In this document: one piece after another, positions 1 through 10,479 of the stretch
Layout: every line of letters starts with the position of its first letter
Numbering within the stretch: position 1 is the stretch's first letter
From: Capra hircus
Lineage: Eukaryota; Chordata; Mammalia; Artiodactyla; Bovidae
DNA: 64,000 nt
Assembly (NCBI RefSeq): GCF_001704415.2
Contig: NC_030831.1
Coordinates: 45,368,134 to 45,432,133, forward strand
Direction of reading: 5' to 3'
The notes under the pieces: generated by a model
Seen by the model: only the letters and a program-made list of their open reading frames with translations
The model's database searches: none
What the model was told of the DNA's origin: nothing
Made by a program: the position numbers and the translations under genes

Positions 1-379
1 CACCCTGAGTTAAACCGGAGCTGTATCGCACCTTCCCTGAACAGAGCTCCACGAGATAGCATGGGGTGTCTGAACGACAGTAATTTCACATATGTACATA
101 GCAGCTTCAAGGCTAGGATCTCCAAGAGTTGCTTCACCCATAGTAATTGATGGCATCTCTAAGCGTTACATTAAACATTTAATTGAACAGTTAAATGTGG
201 ATTAATGAGGCCATTAATTAATACAGTGGGGAAGTCTGCAATTCTTATCTGTGGCCCACAGAGAGGATTTCCCCATACCATATATTTGAAATTCCATCAT
301 GAAGATTCAGACTTGTGAAACTGTTGGGAGTGGGTCTGGTGGGGAGACTTACAGTAGAACTGGAAATAATATGGCTGGC
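1..379. other. Unique sequence, no gene seen
   Basis: I recognise no repeat family or coding frame here. The stretch is moderately AT-rich and looks like ordinary intergenic or intronic DNA. Confidence 0.5.
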
Positions 380-506
380 AGGAAAAGGAGCCAGAATATA
401 GAGACATGAGTTCAAATCCAGGTACTACTACTAATAGCTGTATGACTTTGTATAAATCACTTCATGTCTCTGGAACTCAGTTTACTGATATGAAAAATGC
501 AGGCTG
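380..506 (+). repeat. MIR SINE fragment
   Basis: The order of motifs matches the MIR core: a 'gagttcaaatccaggtact' box-B-like segment, then 'tagctgtatgactttg', then 'ctcagtttactgatatgaaaa'. MIRs are ancient tRNA-derived SINEs shared by all mammals. The copy is strongly diverged and truncated at both ends. Confidence 0.65.
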
Positions 507-1085
507 TATGACATTATCCCCTTAGATTTATTTAATCAATACCCTGAGTCTGTGAATTTAACCAAATATATTCTGAGTGGCCAGTTGCTTGGCTATTTAC
601 ATATCTACTACTTCTGCTCATGAAATGCTTGGCTCAGAGTTCAAGCCCTTCTAGTTCAAGCCCCTTACAGCTCACCAAGCGGAGGCAGAGGACTCTGGAC
701 TTGGATCCACAGTCCCATCCATGCTCCATCTGCAGCTAGAGGAGAGATTTCAGAAGTCAACAGCTACATCCAGCTCTTCCTTCCTCATTTTTAAAATATT
801 GATAGGATGGTCTGGTTGTTATGAGGATTAAGATATTTTACCTGAGTACCAAGAAGCAAGATGTATATGTGCGATACTGTTTTTAGTTTTATTATCATCA
901 ACCAGGGTCACTGACGGTTGGTTCTGGGAGTCATGTCAGGGCCTGTGGCTGCCTCCTCATCTCTACTCTCTTTCTCTTCCCCCTATCTTAATCATTCTTG
1001 AGTTTCTAGTTTTCTAAATATAAATCAAACTGTTATTGAGTCTTATGATACCCATAATTCTTCACTCAACAGTCAATTATTAAAA
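507..1085. other. Unique sequence, no gene seen
   Basis: No recognisable repeat or exon. Short direct repeats of 'ttcaagcccctt' near 640-665 are the only local structure. Confidence 0.45.
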
Positions 1086-1086
1086 C

Positions 1087-1160
1087 CCATGGGCAGAGGA
1101 GCCAGGTGAGCGACAGTCCATGGGCTCACAAAAGAGTCAGACACGACTTAGCAACTATGG
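1087..1160 (+). repeat. Bov-A SINE 3' fragment
   Basis: The segment carries the end of a Bov-A unit: 'cagaggagcc', 'cagtccatggg', then 'aaagagtcagacacgactta'. The 5' half is missing. It accounts for the start of the 97-codon open frame at 1106, which is therefore not treated as a gene. Confidence 0.7.
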
Positions 1161-1490
1161 TAGTGAAAATGAAACAGAAAGAAACTCCTAAATTTACAGA
1201 TGGTGGCGTTGCCTCTTCCCAAGTTATCCCAGCCACTAAGCTTCAAAGCGAGCCTTCTTTCCATCCCTTCATTTCCAGTGGAATATTTTCAGGATCCTTC
1301 TTAGATGAAAACAAAGAAATAAAAAGATCAAAGGAAGAATTGCTTATGCTTTTTCTCACCAAATCCTCATTAGCAATATATTCTGGAGAAATTATTTAAC
1401 TTTAAGTGAATAGCATAAACTTTCATGGCCATTTGGGATGGCCTGTATGTAAATCAATGAGGCACATAATCAAAAGATTAAATTATGTTC

Positions 1491-1729
1491 ATGCAAGTGT
1501 GCGTACTAAGTTGCTTTAGTCGTGTTCGACTCTTTGAGACCCCATGGACTGTACATGCCAGGCTTCTCTGTCCATGGAATATTTCAGGCAAGAATACTGG
1601 AGTGGGTTGCCATGCTGTCTTTCAGGAGATCCTCCCAACCCAGGGATCGAACCCATGTCTCCTGTGGTTTCTCATGTGGTTTCTGCATTGCAAGTGGTTT
1701 CTTTACCACTGAGACACCAGGGAAGCCTT
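1491..1729 (-). repeat. Bov-tA SINE
   Basis: Read on the minus strand this begins with a tRNA-Glu-derived head ('ggcttccctggtgtctcag') and runs into a Bov-A body ending in 'gagtcgaacacgacta'. An imperfect duplication flanks it: 'aaattatgttc' at 1480-1490 and 'aaataatgttc' at 1730-1740, 10 of 11 bases matching, as expected of LINE-mediated insertion. An extra degenerate 'gtggtttct' repetition lies inside the tRNA part around 1673-1705. Open frames of 60-75 codons here are SINE artefacts. Confidence 0.9.
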
Positions 1730-1740
1730 AAATAATGTTC

Positions 1741-2170
1741 GTAGCATTTTATTACTAAATATGCATCATTTTATTACCTCATATGACACATGGATTCTTT
1801 TTTAACCAAAATCCTTTATGTCTACTACATTGAATAACAAATATTATTAATTTATTTATTCAAAAAATATTTATCTGATACTTACTAGATGCAAGGTCCT
1901 ATGCTGAAGAATATAATTACATACATAGATATATTTCTATGTATTACATATATCATGCATTTGATCCATATTTGCTAATTCACTTACTAGCTAAAATTTA
2001 TTTGTAACCTCAAAATCAATATTCATCCCGCTTTCACAGTCATCCAAGGACATGTGCAGATTGCGTTGCCGGGCTCGCATGTTCCCAGTTGAGCTGGAAC
2101 AAAGTGATGCTCTGTCTTCTTATTTTAGCTCTTATACTACAGAAAGTGTCCTTTATTTGTGATATGTCGT
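1741..2170. other. AT-rich unique sequence; weak old repeat
   Basis: AT-rich sequence without a gene. Around 1855-1915 the 'atttatctgatacttactagatgcaaggtcctatgctg' theme resembles the widespread old mammalian repeat with 'tttattgagcacctactatgtgcc', too diverged to assign to a family. Confidence 0.4.
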
Positions 2171-2171
2171 G

Positions 2172-2401
2172 CTGTGCCATGCTAAGTCGATTCAGTCACG
2201 TCTGACTCTGCGACTCAATGAGCTGTAGCCTCCTAGGCTCCTCTGTTCATGGGACAGAGGAAGAATACTCCAGGCAAGAATGTGGAGTGGGTTACCATGC
2301 CTTCCTCCAGGGAATCTTCCAAATCCAGGGATCGAACCCACGTCTCCTACAACTCCCACACTGTAGGTGGATTCTTTCCTGGTGAGCCACCAGGGAAGCC
2401 C
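2172..2401 (-). repeat. Bov-tA SINE
   Basis: On the minus strand it starts with the tRNA-like head 'gggcttccctggtggctcac', contains 'gggttcgatccctgg' (box B) and ends with the Bov-A tail complementary to 'cattcagtcacgtctgactc'. A small rearrangement of the 'ccaggcaagaat' region is visible at 2255-2285. Confidence 0.9.
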
Positions 2402-2848
2402 TTTTTGTGATATATTTAGTGCCAAATATTTTTTACATTCTGTGCTTTCCCTTGGTGATTTTGCTATTTTAAATAGTCCCCAACACAGCAGTGAAGTGCT
2501 GTCTAGTGCTTCTAAGTGCAGTACAACTGTGATGTGCCTAACAGGTAAACTACAGATTTGCTAAGCTTTGTTCAGTCATGAGTGATATACTGCTATTGAC
2601 CCTGAGTTCAATGTTAATGAATTAATATGTATTATATATTATCTTTAAATAGAAAAACACACAACAAGATTATATATTGATTAGTTAACAAAAATGTGGC
2701 CAGAGACTCTCAGGAACCTAATTCTATATTGACCCTAGAAGCAATGGCTCAGTATTCATGAGGTCAGTGTTTGCAGCAGTTGTACAGAACATAACTCCCA
2801 CAAATGTTGAGAATTGATTGTCTATATGTGTATGTATAATTAGGTACT
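2402..2848. other. Unique AT-rich sequence, no gene seen
   Basis: No repeat family, exon or RNA gene is recognised between the two flanking Bov-tA copies. Confidence 0.4.
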
Positions 2849-3052
2849 TTGCATGCTAAGTTGCTTCAGTCATATCCAACTCTGCGATGCTGTGGACAGT
2901 CGCCCACCAGGCTCCTCTGTACATGGGATTCTCCAGGCAAGAATACTGGAGCAGGTTGCCATCCCTCCTTGGGCATCTTCCTGACCCATGGATCAAACCC
3001 TCATCTCTAACATCCCTTGCCTTGGCATGAGGGTTCTTTAGCACTAGTGCTA
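2849..3052 (-). repeat. Bov-tA SINE
   Basis: Minus-strand Bov-tA with the body motifs 'ggagaatcccatgtacagag' and 'gagttggatatgactg' and a decayed tRNA head around 2995-3050. It abuts the 3' end of the long BovB element that follows. The two share their terminal sequence, so the exact junction is arbitrary within about 15 bases. Confidence 0.85.
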
Positions 3053-4129
3053 CCTGTTGTTGCTGTTTAGTCACTCAGTTGCTCCAACTCTTTGCGACCC
3101 CATGGACTCCAACATGCCAGGCTTCCCTGTGCATCACCAACTCCCAGAGCTTGCTCAAACTCATGTCCGTCAAGCTGGTAATGCCATCCAGCCATCTCCT
3201 CCTCTGTCGTCCCCTTCTTCTCCTCCCTTCAATCTTTCCCAGCATCAGAGTCTTTTCAAATGAGTCAGTTCTTCACATCAGGTGGCCAAAGTACTGGAGT
3301 TTCAGCTTCAGCATCAGTCCTTCCAATGAATATTCAGGACTGATTTCAATGATACTACCCAGTCATCTCATCCTCTGTCATCCCCTTTGCCTCCTGCCTT
3401 CAGTCTTTCTCAGCATCAGGGTCTTTTCCAATGAGCAGGCTCTTCGCATCAGGTGACCAAATATTGGAGCTTCAGTTTGAGGATCAGTCTATCCTTGAAA
3501 GCTCAGGGTTGATTTCCCTTAGGATTGACTGGTTTGATCTCCTTGAAGTCTAAAGAACTCTCAAGAGTCTTCTCTAGCATCACAATTTGAAAGTATCAGT
3601 GCTTCAGAATTCAGCCTTCTTTATGGCCCAACTCACACATCCATACATGACTACTGGCAAAACCATAGCTTTGACTGGATGTATCTTTGTTAGCAAAATG
3701 ATGTCTCTGCTTTTTAATATGCTGTCTAGGTTTGTCATAGCTTTTCTTCCAAGGAGCAAATGCCTTTTACTTTCATGGCTGCAGTCACCATCTGCAGTGA
3801 TTTGGGAGCCCTAGAAAATAAAGTTTGTCACTGTTTCCATTGTTTCTCCATCTATTTGCCATGAGACGATGGGACCGGATACCATGATCTTCGTTTTTTT
3901 TTAATGTTAAGTTTTAAGCCAGCTTTTTCACTCTCCTCTTTTGCTTTCATCAAGAGGCTCTTTAGTTCCTCTTCACTTTCTGCCATTAGGGTGGTGTCAT
4001 CTGCGTATCTGAGGTTATTGATATTTCTCCCAGCAATCTTGATTCCAGCTTGAGCTTCATCCAGCCCAGCATTTCACATGATGTACTCTGCAGATTAAAT
4101 AAGCAGAGTGACGATATATAGCCTTGGCC

Positions 4130-4215
4130 TGGAAAGCCCCTAATTAAGTACTATACACTGACTGTACAGGAATTTATTGTTGTTCAGCCAGTAAGTAATG
4201 TCTGACTCTTTGCAA
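4130..4215. repeat. Foreign segment inside BovB
   Basis: BovB homology is lost after about 4128 and resumes near 4215-4250 ('tctcaggagacag', 'tggtattcccatctc'). The intervening piece includes 'tgtctgactctttgcaacc', which is Bov-A/BovB 3'-end-like. I read it as a short secondary insertion or rearrangement. Confidence 0.4.
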
Positions 4216-4305
4216 CCAGGAGACAGATCTATTTCTCAGGAGACAGATAATGTGATCTGGTATTCCCATCTCTTTAAGAATTTTTCAGTTTGTTGTGATC
4301 CTGGT

Positions 4306-4376
4306 CCATGGGAGGTTCAGTGGTGGATTTCTTGCCTGCCACACAGGAGGCCTTGGTTTGATTTCTGGCTCATGCA
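4306..4376 (+). pseudogene. tRNA-Gly(GCC)-like pseudogene
   Basis: The segment aligns base for base with a glycine tRNA: an acceptor strand resembling 'gcatggg', box A 'ggttcagtggt', an anticodon arm around 'cctgccac' (anticodon GCC at 4338-4340 region), box B 'ggtttgatttctggc' and a closing 'catgca'. One base is missing near 4328 and several stem pairs are broken, including the first acceptor base and box B positions, so it is unlikely to make a functional tRNA. It sits within the BovB interruption directly before a Bov-tA copy. It is not the usual Bov-tA head, which derives from tRNA-Glu. Confidence 0.7.
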
Positions 4377-4398
4377 GCCATAGCATCCCCTTTATTGA

Positions 4399-4580
4399 GC
4401 TTCCCTGGTGGCCCAGACAGTAAAGAATCTGCCTGTAATGCAGGAGACCCAGGTTTGATAACAGGGTCGGGAAGATCCCCTGGAAAAGGGAATGCCTACC
4501 CACTCCAGTTTTCTTGCCTGAGAATTCCATGTATAGAAAAGCCTGGTGGACTACAGTCCATGGGGCTGCAAAAAGTCAGA
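4399..4580 (+). repeat. Bov-tA SINE inside BovB
   Basis: Starts with the tRNA-like head 'gcttccctggtggcccagac' and continues through 'gaagatcccctgg', 'cccactccag' and 'acagtccatgggg' to 'agtcagacac'. There it runs directly into BovB sequence ('agtcaaaggcttt'). The normal 3' tail and a clean target duplication are missing, so the right junction may be a deletion or recombination between similar sequences. Confidence 0.85.
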
Positions 4581-4834
4581 CACAGTCAAAGGCTTTAGCA
4601 TAGTCAGTGAAGCAGAAGTAGGTGGTTTTCTGGAATTCCCTTGCTTTTTCTATGATCCAACGGATGTTGGCAATTCGGTTTCTCTGCCTTTTTCAATTCC
4701 AGATTTACATCTGAAATTTTTTAGTTCATGTACTGCTGAAGTCTAGCTTGAAGGATTTTGAGCATTACCTTGCTAGTGAGTGAAATGAGAGCAATTGTAG
4801 AGCAAAAGTTTGAGCATTCTTTGGCATTGCCTTT

Positions 4835-5023
4835 CTATGGAACTGGAATGAAAACTGACTTTTCCCAGTCCTGTGGCCACTGCTGAGTTTTCCAAATTTG
4901 TTGACATATTGAGTGCAGCACTTTCACAGCATCATCTTTTAGCATTTTAAACAGCTCAGTTGGAATTCCATCACCCACACTAGCTTTGTAGTAATGCTTC
5001 CTAAGGCCCACTTGACTTCGCAC
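4835..5023 (-). pseudogene. BovB reverse-transcriptase fragment (N-terminal RT region)
   Basis: The minus-strand translation contains 'DGIPTELFKMLKDDAVKVL' and 'IWKTQQWPQDWEKSVFIPVP'. This matches the start of the BovB reverse-transcriptase domain, the region with the conserved substrate-positioning segment before the fingers. The frame is interrupted on both sides, upstream by the Bov-A insertion at 5094. It has no independent function. Confidence 0.8.
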
Positions 5024-5093
5024 TCCAGGATGTCTGTCCCTAGGTGAGTGACCACACCATTGTGGTTTTTTGGGTCCCTAAGACATTTTTTTT

Positions 5094-5219
5094 GGAGAAG
5101 GCAATGGCACCCCACTCCAGTGTTCTTGCCTGGAGCATCCCAGGGATGGTGGAGCCTGATGGGCTGCCGTCTATGGGGTCGCACAGAGTAGGACACGACT
5201 GAAGTGACTTAGCAGCAGC
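5094..5219 (+). repeat. Bov-A SINE monomer (second unit of Bov-A2)
   Basis: The sequence runs 'ggagaaggcaatggcacccc' to 'gaagtgacttagcagcagca', the second half-unit of a Bov-A2 dimer. Flanking BovB sequence is duplicated: 'aagacatttt' at 5080-5089 and 'aagacctttt' at 5220-5229, 9 of 10 matching. The insertion is therefore a clean retroposition event younger than the BovB copy it split. Confidence 0.9.
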
Positions 5220-5281
5220 AAGACCTTTTCTGTATACTTCTGTGTATTCTTGCCACCTCTTCTTAATCTGTTCTGCTTCTC

Positions 5282-5530
5282 TTATGTCTTGCTGTTTCTG
5301 TCCTTTATTGTGCCCATCTTGGCATCAAATGTCCTCTTGACATCTCCAGTTTTCTTGAAGAGATCTCTAGTCTTTTCCATTCTGTTGTCTTCCTCTATTT
5401 CCTTGCACTGTTCACTTAAGGCTTTCTTATCTCTCTCTGCTCTTCTCTGGAACTCTGAATTCGGATGGGTATATCTCTCCCATTCTCCTTTGCCTTTCGA
5501 TTCTCTTCTTTTCTCAACTCTTTGTAACAC
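5282..5530 (-). pseudogene. BovB ORF linker fragment
   Basis: The 82-codon minus-strand frame is rich in charged residues (for example 'KGEWERYTHPNSEFQRRA', 'KTRDLFKKTGDVKRTF'). It corresponds to the segment between the endonuclease and RT domains of the BovB protein. The Bov-A insertion at 5094-5219 and frameshifts separate it from the RT fragment at 4835-5023. Confidence 0.75.
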
Positions 5531-7410
5531 CTCCTCAGAAAACCACTTTGTTTTCTAGCATTTCCTTTTCTTTGGGATGGTTTTGGTCATTGCCTCCTGC
5601 ACAATGCTACAGACCTCTGTCCATAGTTTTCAGACACTTTGTCTACCAGATCTTTGCCTTGAGTTTATTCATCACCTCCACTGTATAATCATAAGAGATT
5701 TGATTTAGGTCATACCTGAATGGTCTGGTGGTTTTCCCTACTTTCTTCAATTTAAGCCTGAATTTTGCTATAAGGAGCTCATGAACTGAGCCACAGTCAG
5801 CTCCAGGTCTTGTTTTTGCTGAGTGTATAGAATGTCTTCATCTTTGGCTCCAAAGAATATAATCAATATGATTTTGTTATTGACCATGGTGATGATCCAT
5901 GTGTAGTTTCATCTCTTGTGCTGTTGAAAGACCAGTGTGTTCTCTTGGCAAAACTCTGTTAGCCTTTGCCCTGCTTCATTTTGTACTCCAAAGCCAAATC
6001 TGCCTGTTAACTCCAGGTATCTCTTGACTTTCTACTTTTGCATTCCAATCTCTTGTGATGAAAAGGACATCTTTTTTTGGTGTTAGTTCTTGAAGGTCTT
6101 GGAGGTCTTCATAGAACCATTCAACTTCAGCTTCTTTGGCTTTAGTTGTTGGGACACAAGCTTGGATTACTGTGGTTTGAATGGTTTGCCTTGGAAATAA
6201 ACTGAGAACATTATGTCATTTTTGAGACTGCACTCAAATACTGCATTTCACACTCTTTTGTTGACTATGTGAGGTCTACTTCATTTTTTCTAAGGGATTC
6301 TTGCCCACAGTAGTAGATATAATGGTCATCTGAATTAAATTCACCCATTCCCATCCATTTTAGTTCACTGATTCCTCAAATCAATGTTCTAAAGAAACAA
6401 GCTCTTAAATTCAATGTTCACTCTTGCCATCTCCTGCTTAACCACATCCAATTTACCTTGATTCTTGGAATTAACATTCTAGGTTCCTGGGCAATATTGT
6501 TCTTACAGCATTGGACTTTACTTTCACCCCCAGACACATCCACAACTGAGCACCATCTCTGATTTGGCCCAGCCTCTTCATTCTTTCTGGAGCTATTTCT
6601 CTGCTCTGCTCCTGTAGGGTACTGGACACTGGGGGAGCTTATCTTCTGGTGTCATATCTTTTTTTGCCTTTTCATACTGTTCATGGGGTTCTCGAGGCAA
6701 GAATACTGGAGCGGTTTGCCATTCCTTTCCCCAGGGGACCTCATTTTGTCAGAACTCTCCACCATGACCCGTCCATCTTAGTTGGCCCTGCATAGCATGG
6801 CTGATAACTTCACTGAGTTACTCAAGCTTGTGACCCATGCAATCGTTTGTTTAGCTTTCTGTGATTGTGGTTTTCATTCTGGAAGCTGTGGGATGGTAAT
6901 TCTTGTTTCTTCTGTCTGCCTTCTGATGGATGAGGATGAATCTAATGCAAGCTTCCTGATGGGAGGGACTGGCTGTGGGGGAAACTAGGTCTTGCTCTTG
7001 TGGGCAGGGCCATGCTTAGTAAATCTGTGATCCAGTTGTCTGCTGATGAGTGGGGCTGTGTTCCCTTCTTGTTAGTTTATGTGGCCTGAGGCAACCCAGT
7101 CCTGTAGTCTACAGGTTCTATGATAGGGCTAATATCATAGGAATTCCTCCAAGAGGAATTAAGCCAACAGACACCTCCCAGGACCCTTGCTGCCAGTGCC
7201 CACAGCAGGCCACTGCCAACACATACCTCCTTAGGAGACCCTCAAACTCTCAAAGGCAAGTCTGGTCAGTCTCCTGTGGGGTCACTGCTCCTTTCCGTTG
7301 GGTTCTGGTGCACACAAGATATTCTTTGTGCCCCCCCCCAAGAGTCTCTGTTTCCCTCAGTCCTGTGGAAGTTCTGCGATCAAATTCTGCTGTCCTTCAA
7401 AGTCAGATTT

Positions 7411-7689
7411 CCACTCCACAGCACACATTCACCCAGGATGTATTAGGTCACAGTAACAGAGATGACAAGTCTTCATCTCATGATTATGTTACAGTGCTGT
7501 GGGTGGATGGGGAATGCAGGAAGACCACCAAAGAGATCTCAGCCTAGGATGGAGGATGAATGTCAGTAAAGGCTACCCAAAGGATAGGATGCTTTATGTG
7601 AGAAATGAGGACCAATTAGCTTGGAGACTTGGGTGGAAACACTGGTGCAAGGGTCCACAGCACTTATTTTGTGCAAGGTCCTGAAACAG
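7411..7689. other. Unique sequence, no gene seen
   Basis: Immediately beyond the BovB 5' end. No repeat or exon is recognised. The 61-codon and 78-codon frames here resemble nothing I know. Confidence 0.4.
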
Positions 7690-7995
7690 GCATCACAGGT
7701 GACACAAAGATTATTGAGTTTGTATCCTGAGGTCAGTTTCTCAAGAAAACTTTTCTTGGACACATCCTTCCCTTCAGACACACATACACTCCCAAACAAG
7801 ACTAGATCTGGACCCTCTCATAGAGCTCCTTTCCCCTTCATCACACATTATTGACTAGCATCTGGCTCCCTAAATGGAGTATGTGCCCCTGAAAGCAGGG
7901 GACAGGTATTTTTGTTACTGTTGTCATTGTTTTTCATTGTTGCATCTCCCACTGCCTTAAACCTCACATGGCACAAACTATTGAATGACTGAATT
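7690..7995 (+). repeat. L2-like LINE 3' end
   Basis: The order of motifs matches the 3' end of the ancient L2 family: a pyrimidine-rich 'ctttccccttcatcacacat' stretch, 'gaaagcaggggacaggtatt', a 'tgttgcatctcccactgcctt' block and a closing 'attgaatgactgaatt'. Strong divergence is expected for L2. Confidence 0.5.
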
Positions 7996-9469
7996 AAAAT
8001 TGCAGAGTGTGGTCAAGGTCTTACATCTAGGACGGCAACTTTGCAAGGAAGTTTGGCAAGGTCACAGTATAGGAAGGGCCTTTTCCCCATATGGAACAAT
8101 ATTTTATCATGGGGAATCCCTGTATACCCATTGGTATTTTTATTCATCATGCTTTAAGCTTTTAGTTGCTTGAATATTTGACCTGAATATGAGTAAACTA
8201 GCAATAACTAGAGGTGAAAAGTGAGAAAACAAAAAAGTTTTCAGGTCCTCTAATTTATAATTCTAAATGCAAGCTTTGATACTAGGATCTTGGCCCTTGC
8301 TCTCAGCTCAGCTGGGCAAGGGACTCAAGTGCCTGCTTTTATAATCTTTTTCTTCTATATTTGAGCTGAAGGTCCATCCCCAGAGGAATTTTTTCCTTTT
8401 CTCATACCCCTTAAATTTCCTTGCCATGAAGACTGTTCTTTGTGAGTATAAGAAGCACATCTGAGTGGGATGGGAGTCACAGCATCAAGCACAAGTGATG
8501 ATCAGAGTCAGGATGGCCAGGATGGCCAACCCTGAGGTGGTAGAACAATGCTTTGAGACTTCTAAGACAGGAGTTCTTGCCCTTCTGTTTCTCATCTCTT
8601 TGGTGTAGGATTCTTAAACTCAAACATTCATGTGGTAGGGTAAGCACCTGGAGTTGGCCAAGTGGAACCATGCCAAGCCCTGTCTAAAGCGGTAGCTGCT
8701 ACTGAGCTGCATGTCAGAATTTTAGGGCCAGTATTGCCAAACTTTCTTCAAAAGAAAGCAGAAATCTGGCTTTCCATCCTCAGCTTATCAAGTTGTGTTG
8801 TGTTCATTACTATGTTTCTGAAGTATCTTTTGCCGATCATTAAGCAAATGATAAAGATAAATAGAGCAGTGTGTCCATCTGAAGGAGCTTAAGGTCCAGG
8901 GCGAGAGGTAAAACTCATGCACTGTGTGGTCACGATGCACACTGGTTTTTATTGTCCAATGTTGTCTACAGAGGAAGTGTGTTAGGCAGTTTCATTAGGC
9001 AATTTGGTTGAAGAGAATCCCTACAATAGAGTAACAACAAACTCAACTGTTTATGCCCCCAGGAAAGGAAACTTTCTGCCCATAGGGCTTCTTTGCTGAG
9101 CTTGTAGAGTTGTTGAATAACCTGTAAAATTATGTTGCAATACGTTAAGAAGGTAAATGCAGGGGCTGCCTTATTTAAACCATATTCAGACAACAGTACT
9201 CTGCTAGCATTCTTCTGCTTCCCTTCCTTTTTCTTTTTCCTCATCTGGACTCAGATGCAAGTCTCTGACTTCCAGTAAGACCTTCTTTCCTCTCCTTGCT
9301 TGTAAAGGATCAATCATAATTTTAAGGTAACATTTTTGATCAAAATCCCAGTACTTTTACAAAACCTGACAGTTTTTTTCAATGTTATCATTTGGCAAAG
9401 TGATCAGAGATTCACTGTTTCTGCTAATTTTGAGCTACAGTAGTTAACTGTGGGATTTTGGAGGAGCAG
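7996..9469. other. Unique sequence, no gene seen
   Basis: About 1.5 kb without a repeat I can name. Open frames of 62-92 codons on both strands (for example minus 8966-9244) have no recognisable domain. A stutter 'caggatggccaggatggcca' at 8508-8528 is the only tandem structure. Confidence 0.4.
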
Positions 9470-9640
9470 TTCTGGAGCCATGTCCCCCTAACTTCTCATA
9501 CTTGCTGTGTGACTTGGGCAAGATGCTTAACTTGGTCCCTAAGCCACAGTTTTCTCATCTATGAATAATATAATAATAATGCCTACTTCTGTGTTTTGTG
9601 AAGATCAAATGAGATCATATATTAACTATATTGATGAAAA
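9470..9640 (+). repeat. MIR SINE
   Basis: Contains 'cttgctgtgtgacttgggca', then 'cacagttttctcatctatga', an 'ataataataatgcctac' stretch and 'gtgaagatcaaatgagat', in MIR order. The 3' end fades near 9640. Confidence 0.8.
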
Positions 9641-9809
9641 ACCTTTGTTATCCTAACAGAGTATGATTAATAAAGATTATGCCTATGTGAATCATAAGAA
9701 GGGCTCAGGTAAAGACAGTTAATATTATTATTATCAAATAGGGCCATGAGTACTTCCTGACTGTAGAGCTTTGTGAGAATATGAGACATTTTCAAATCAC
9801 AAATGTCAG

Positions 9810-9985
9810 CTTTTTTAATTAAAAAATTTAATTTAAGTATAATTGCTCTACAATGTATTATTTTCTGTTGTACAAAAAAGTGAATCAGCCATATCCCCTC
9901 CCTTTTGAACCTCCCTCCGGCCTCCCTCATCCCACCCCTCTAGGTCATCACAGAACATCGAGCTGAGCTCTCTGTGAAAGGTGCC
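9810..9985 (-). repeat. L1 LINE 3'-UTR fragment
   Basis: The reverse complement of the artiodactyl L1 3' UTR is recognisable: 'ataattgctctacaatgtat', then 'tgaatcagccatat', 'cccctccc' and 'ctctaggtcatcacagaaca'. Only the non-coding 3' end is present. Confidence 0.75.
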
Positions 9986-10479
9986 AGCTTTTTAAAAGGA
10001 GATGGTGTGTCTTAAACCAAAAAGATTTTGGTTTAAGTAATGGAATTTTAGAGATTCTTTAAAATATGGGTGGAACAGATTTTTATAAATCAGTTATGTA
10101 CCTGCTGAGTCTGAACTGAACCAGCCATGTGGCTACCAAATACGTCTTGGTCAGAATCCTCATGCTCAGGGTTCTGTATTAGTTTATAAGTTCCCTATCT
10201 TGTTGGTCCCCATCATCACAGACTACTGGGGAAACTTTAGTTTGACTCAGAATTGAGGCCCAGAAGCAGGTGTGTTTCTATCATCATGCTCTACAATTTT
10301 ATACAACTGAGCACTTCCGTTGTTGCCCAAGCCAATGTGTAGTTTCTTCTACACTACGAAGAGCCCTGATAGGTGTGCATAATCTGAGACCTGATCACAT
10401 ACTGAATTTTCCCATCAAAGCTCTTTAGTTGAGCCATTTCCACTATTAGATGGCATAAATCAAATTTTAGTTTTATTTT
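9986..10479. other. Unique sequence, no gene seen
   Basis: No repeat or coding signal recognised. A 'accaaaaagattttggttta' dyad at about 10016-10035 ('aaccaaaa' / 'ttttggtt') is a short perfect inverted repeat. Confidence 0.4.

Larger units (their letters stand above)
3053..7410 (-). mobile_element. Near-full-length BovB (RTE) LINE, decayed
   Basis: On the minus strand the 3' terminus lies at the left ('gagtgactaaacagcaacaa'). Leftward to rightward the sequence follows BovB from its 3' end through the reverse-transcriptase, linker and endonuclease regions to the 5' non-coding region near 7400. BovB is an autonomous non-LTR retrotransposon whose encoded endonuclease/RT copies its own RNA and mobilises the Bov-tA/Bov-A SINEs. 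This copy is dead: no frame stays open beyond about 85 codons in the sense direction. It is interrupted by a short foreign segment near 4130-4215, a tRNA-Gly-like segment plus Bov-tA at 4302-4579, and a Bov-A at 5094-5219. The 5' portion (about 6780-7405) contains a small perfect inverted repeat at 7142-7160. Antisense open frames such as 7050-7547 are by-products. Confidence 0.9.

Noticed and set aside
1491..3052. Regularly spaced repeats resembling an array
   Set aside because: The three copies are full SINEs of about 200-240 bases with variable spacing and their own target duplications, not a CRISPR or satellite array.
5041..5100. Poly-T before the Bov-A as a transcription terminator
   Set aside because: The T-run is the target site duplicated at insertion and part of the BovB sequence, not a pol III terminator for a gene here.
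7050..7547. 165-codon plus frame
   Set aside because: Most of it is antisense to the BovB 5' non-coding region and has no known counterpart.
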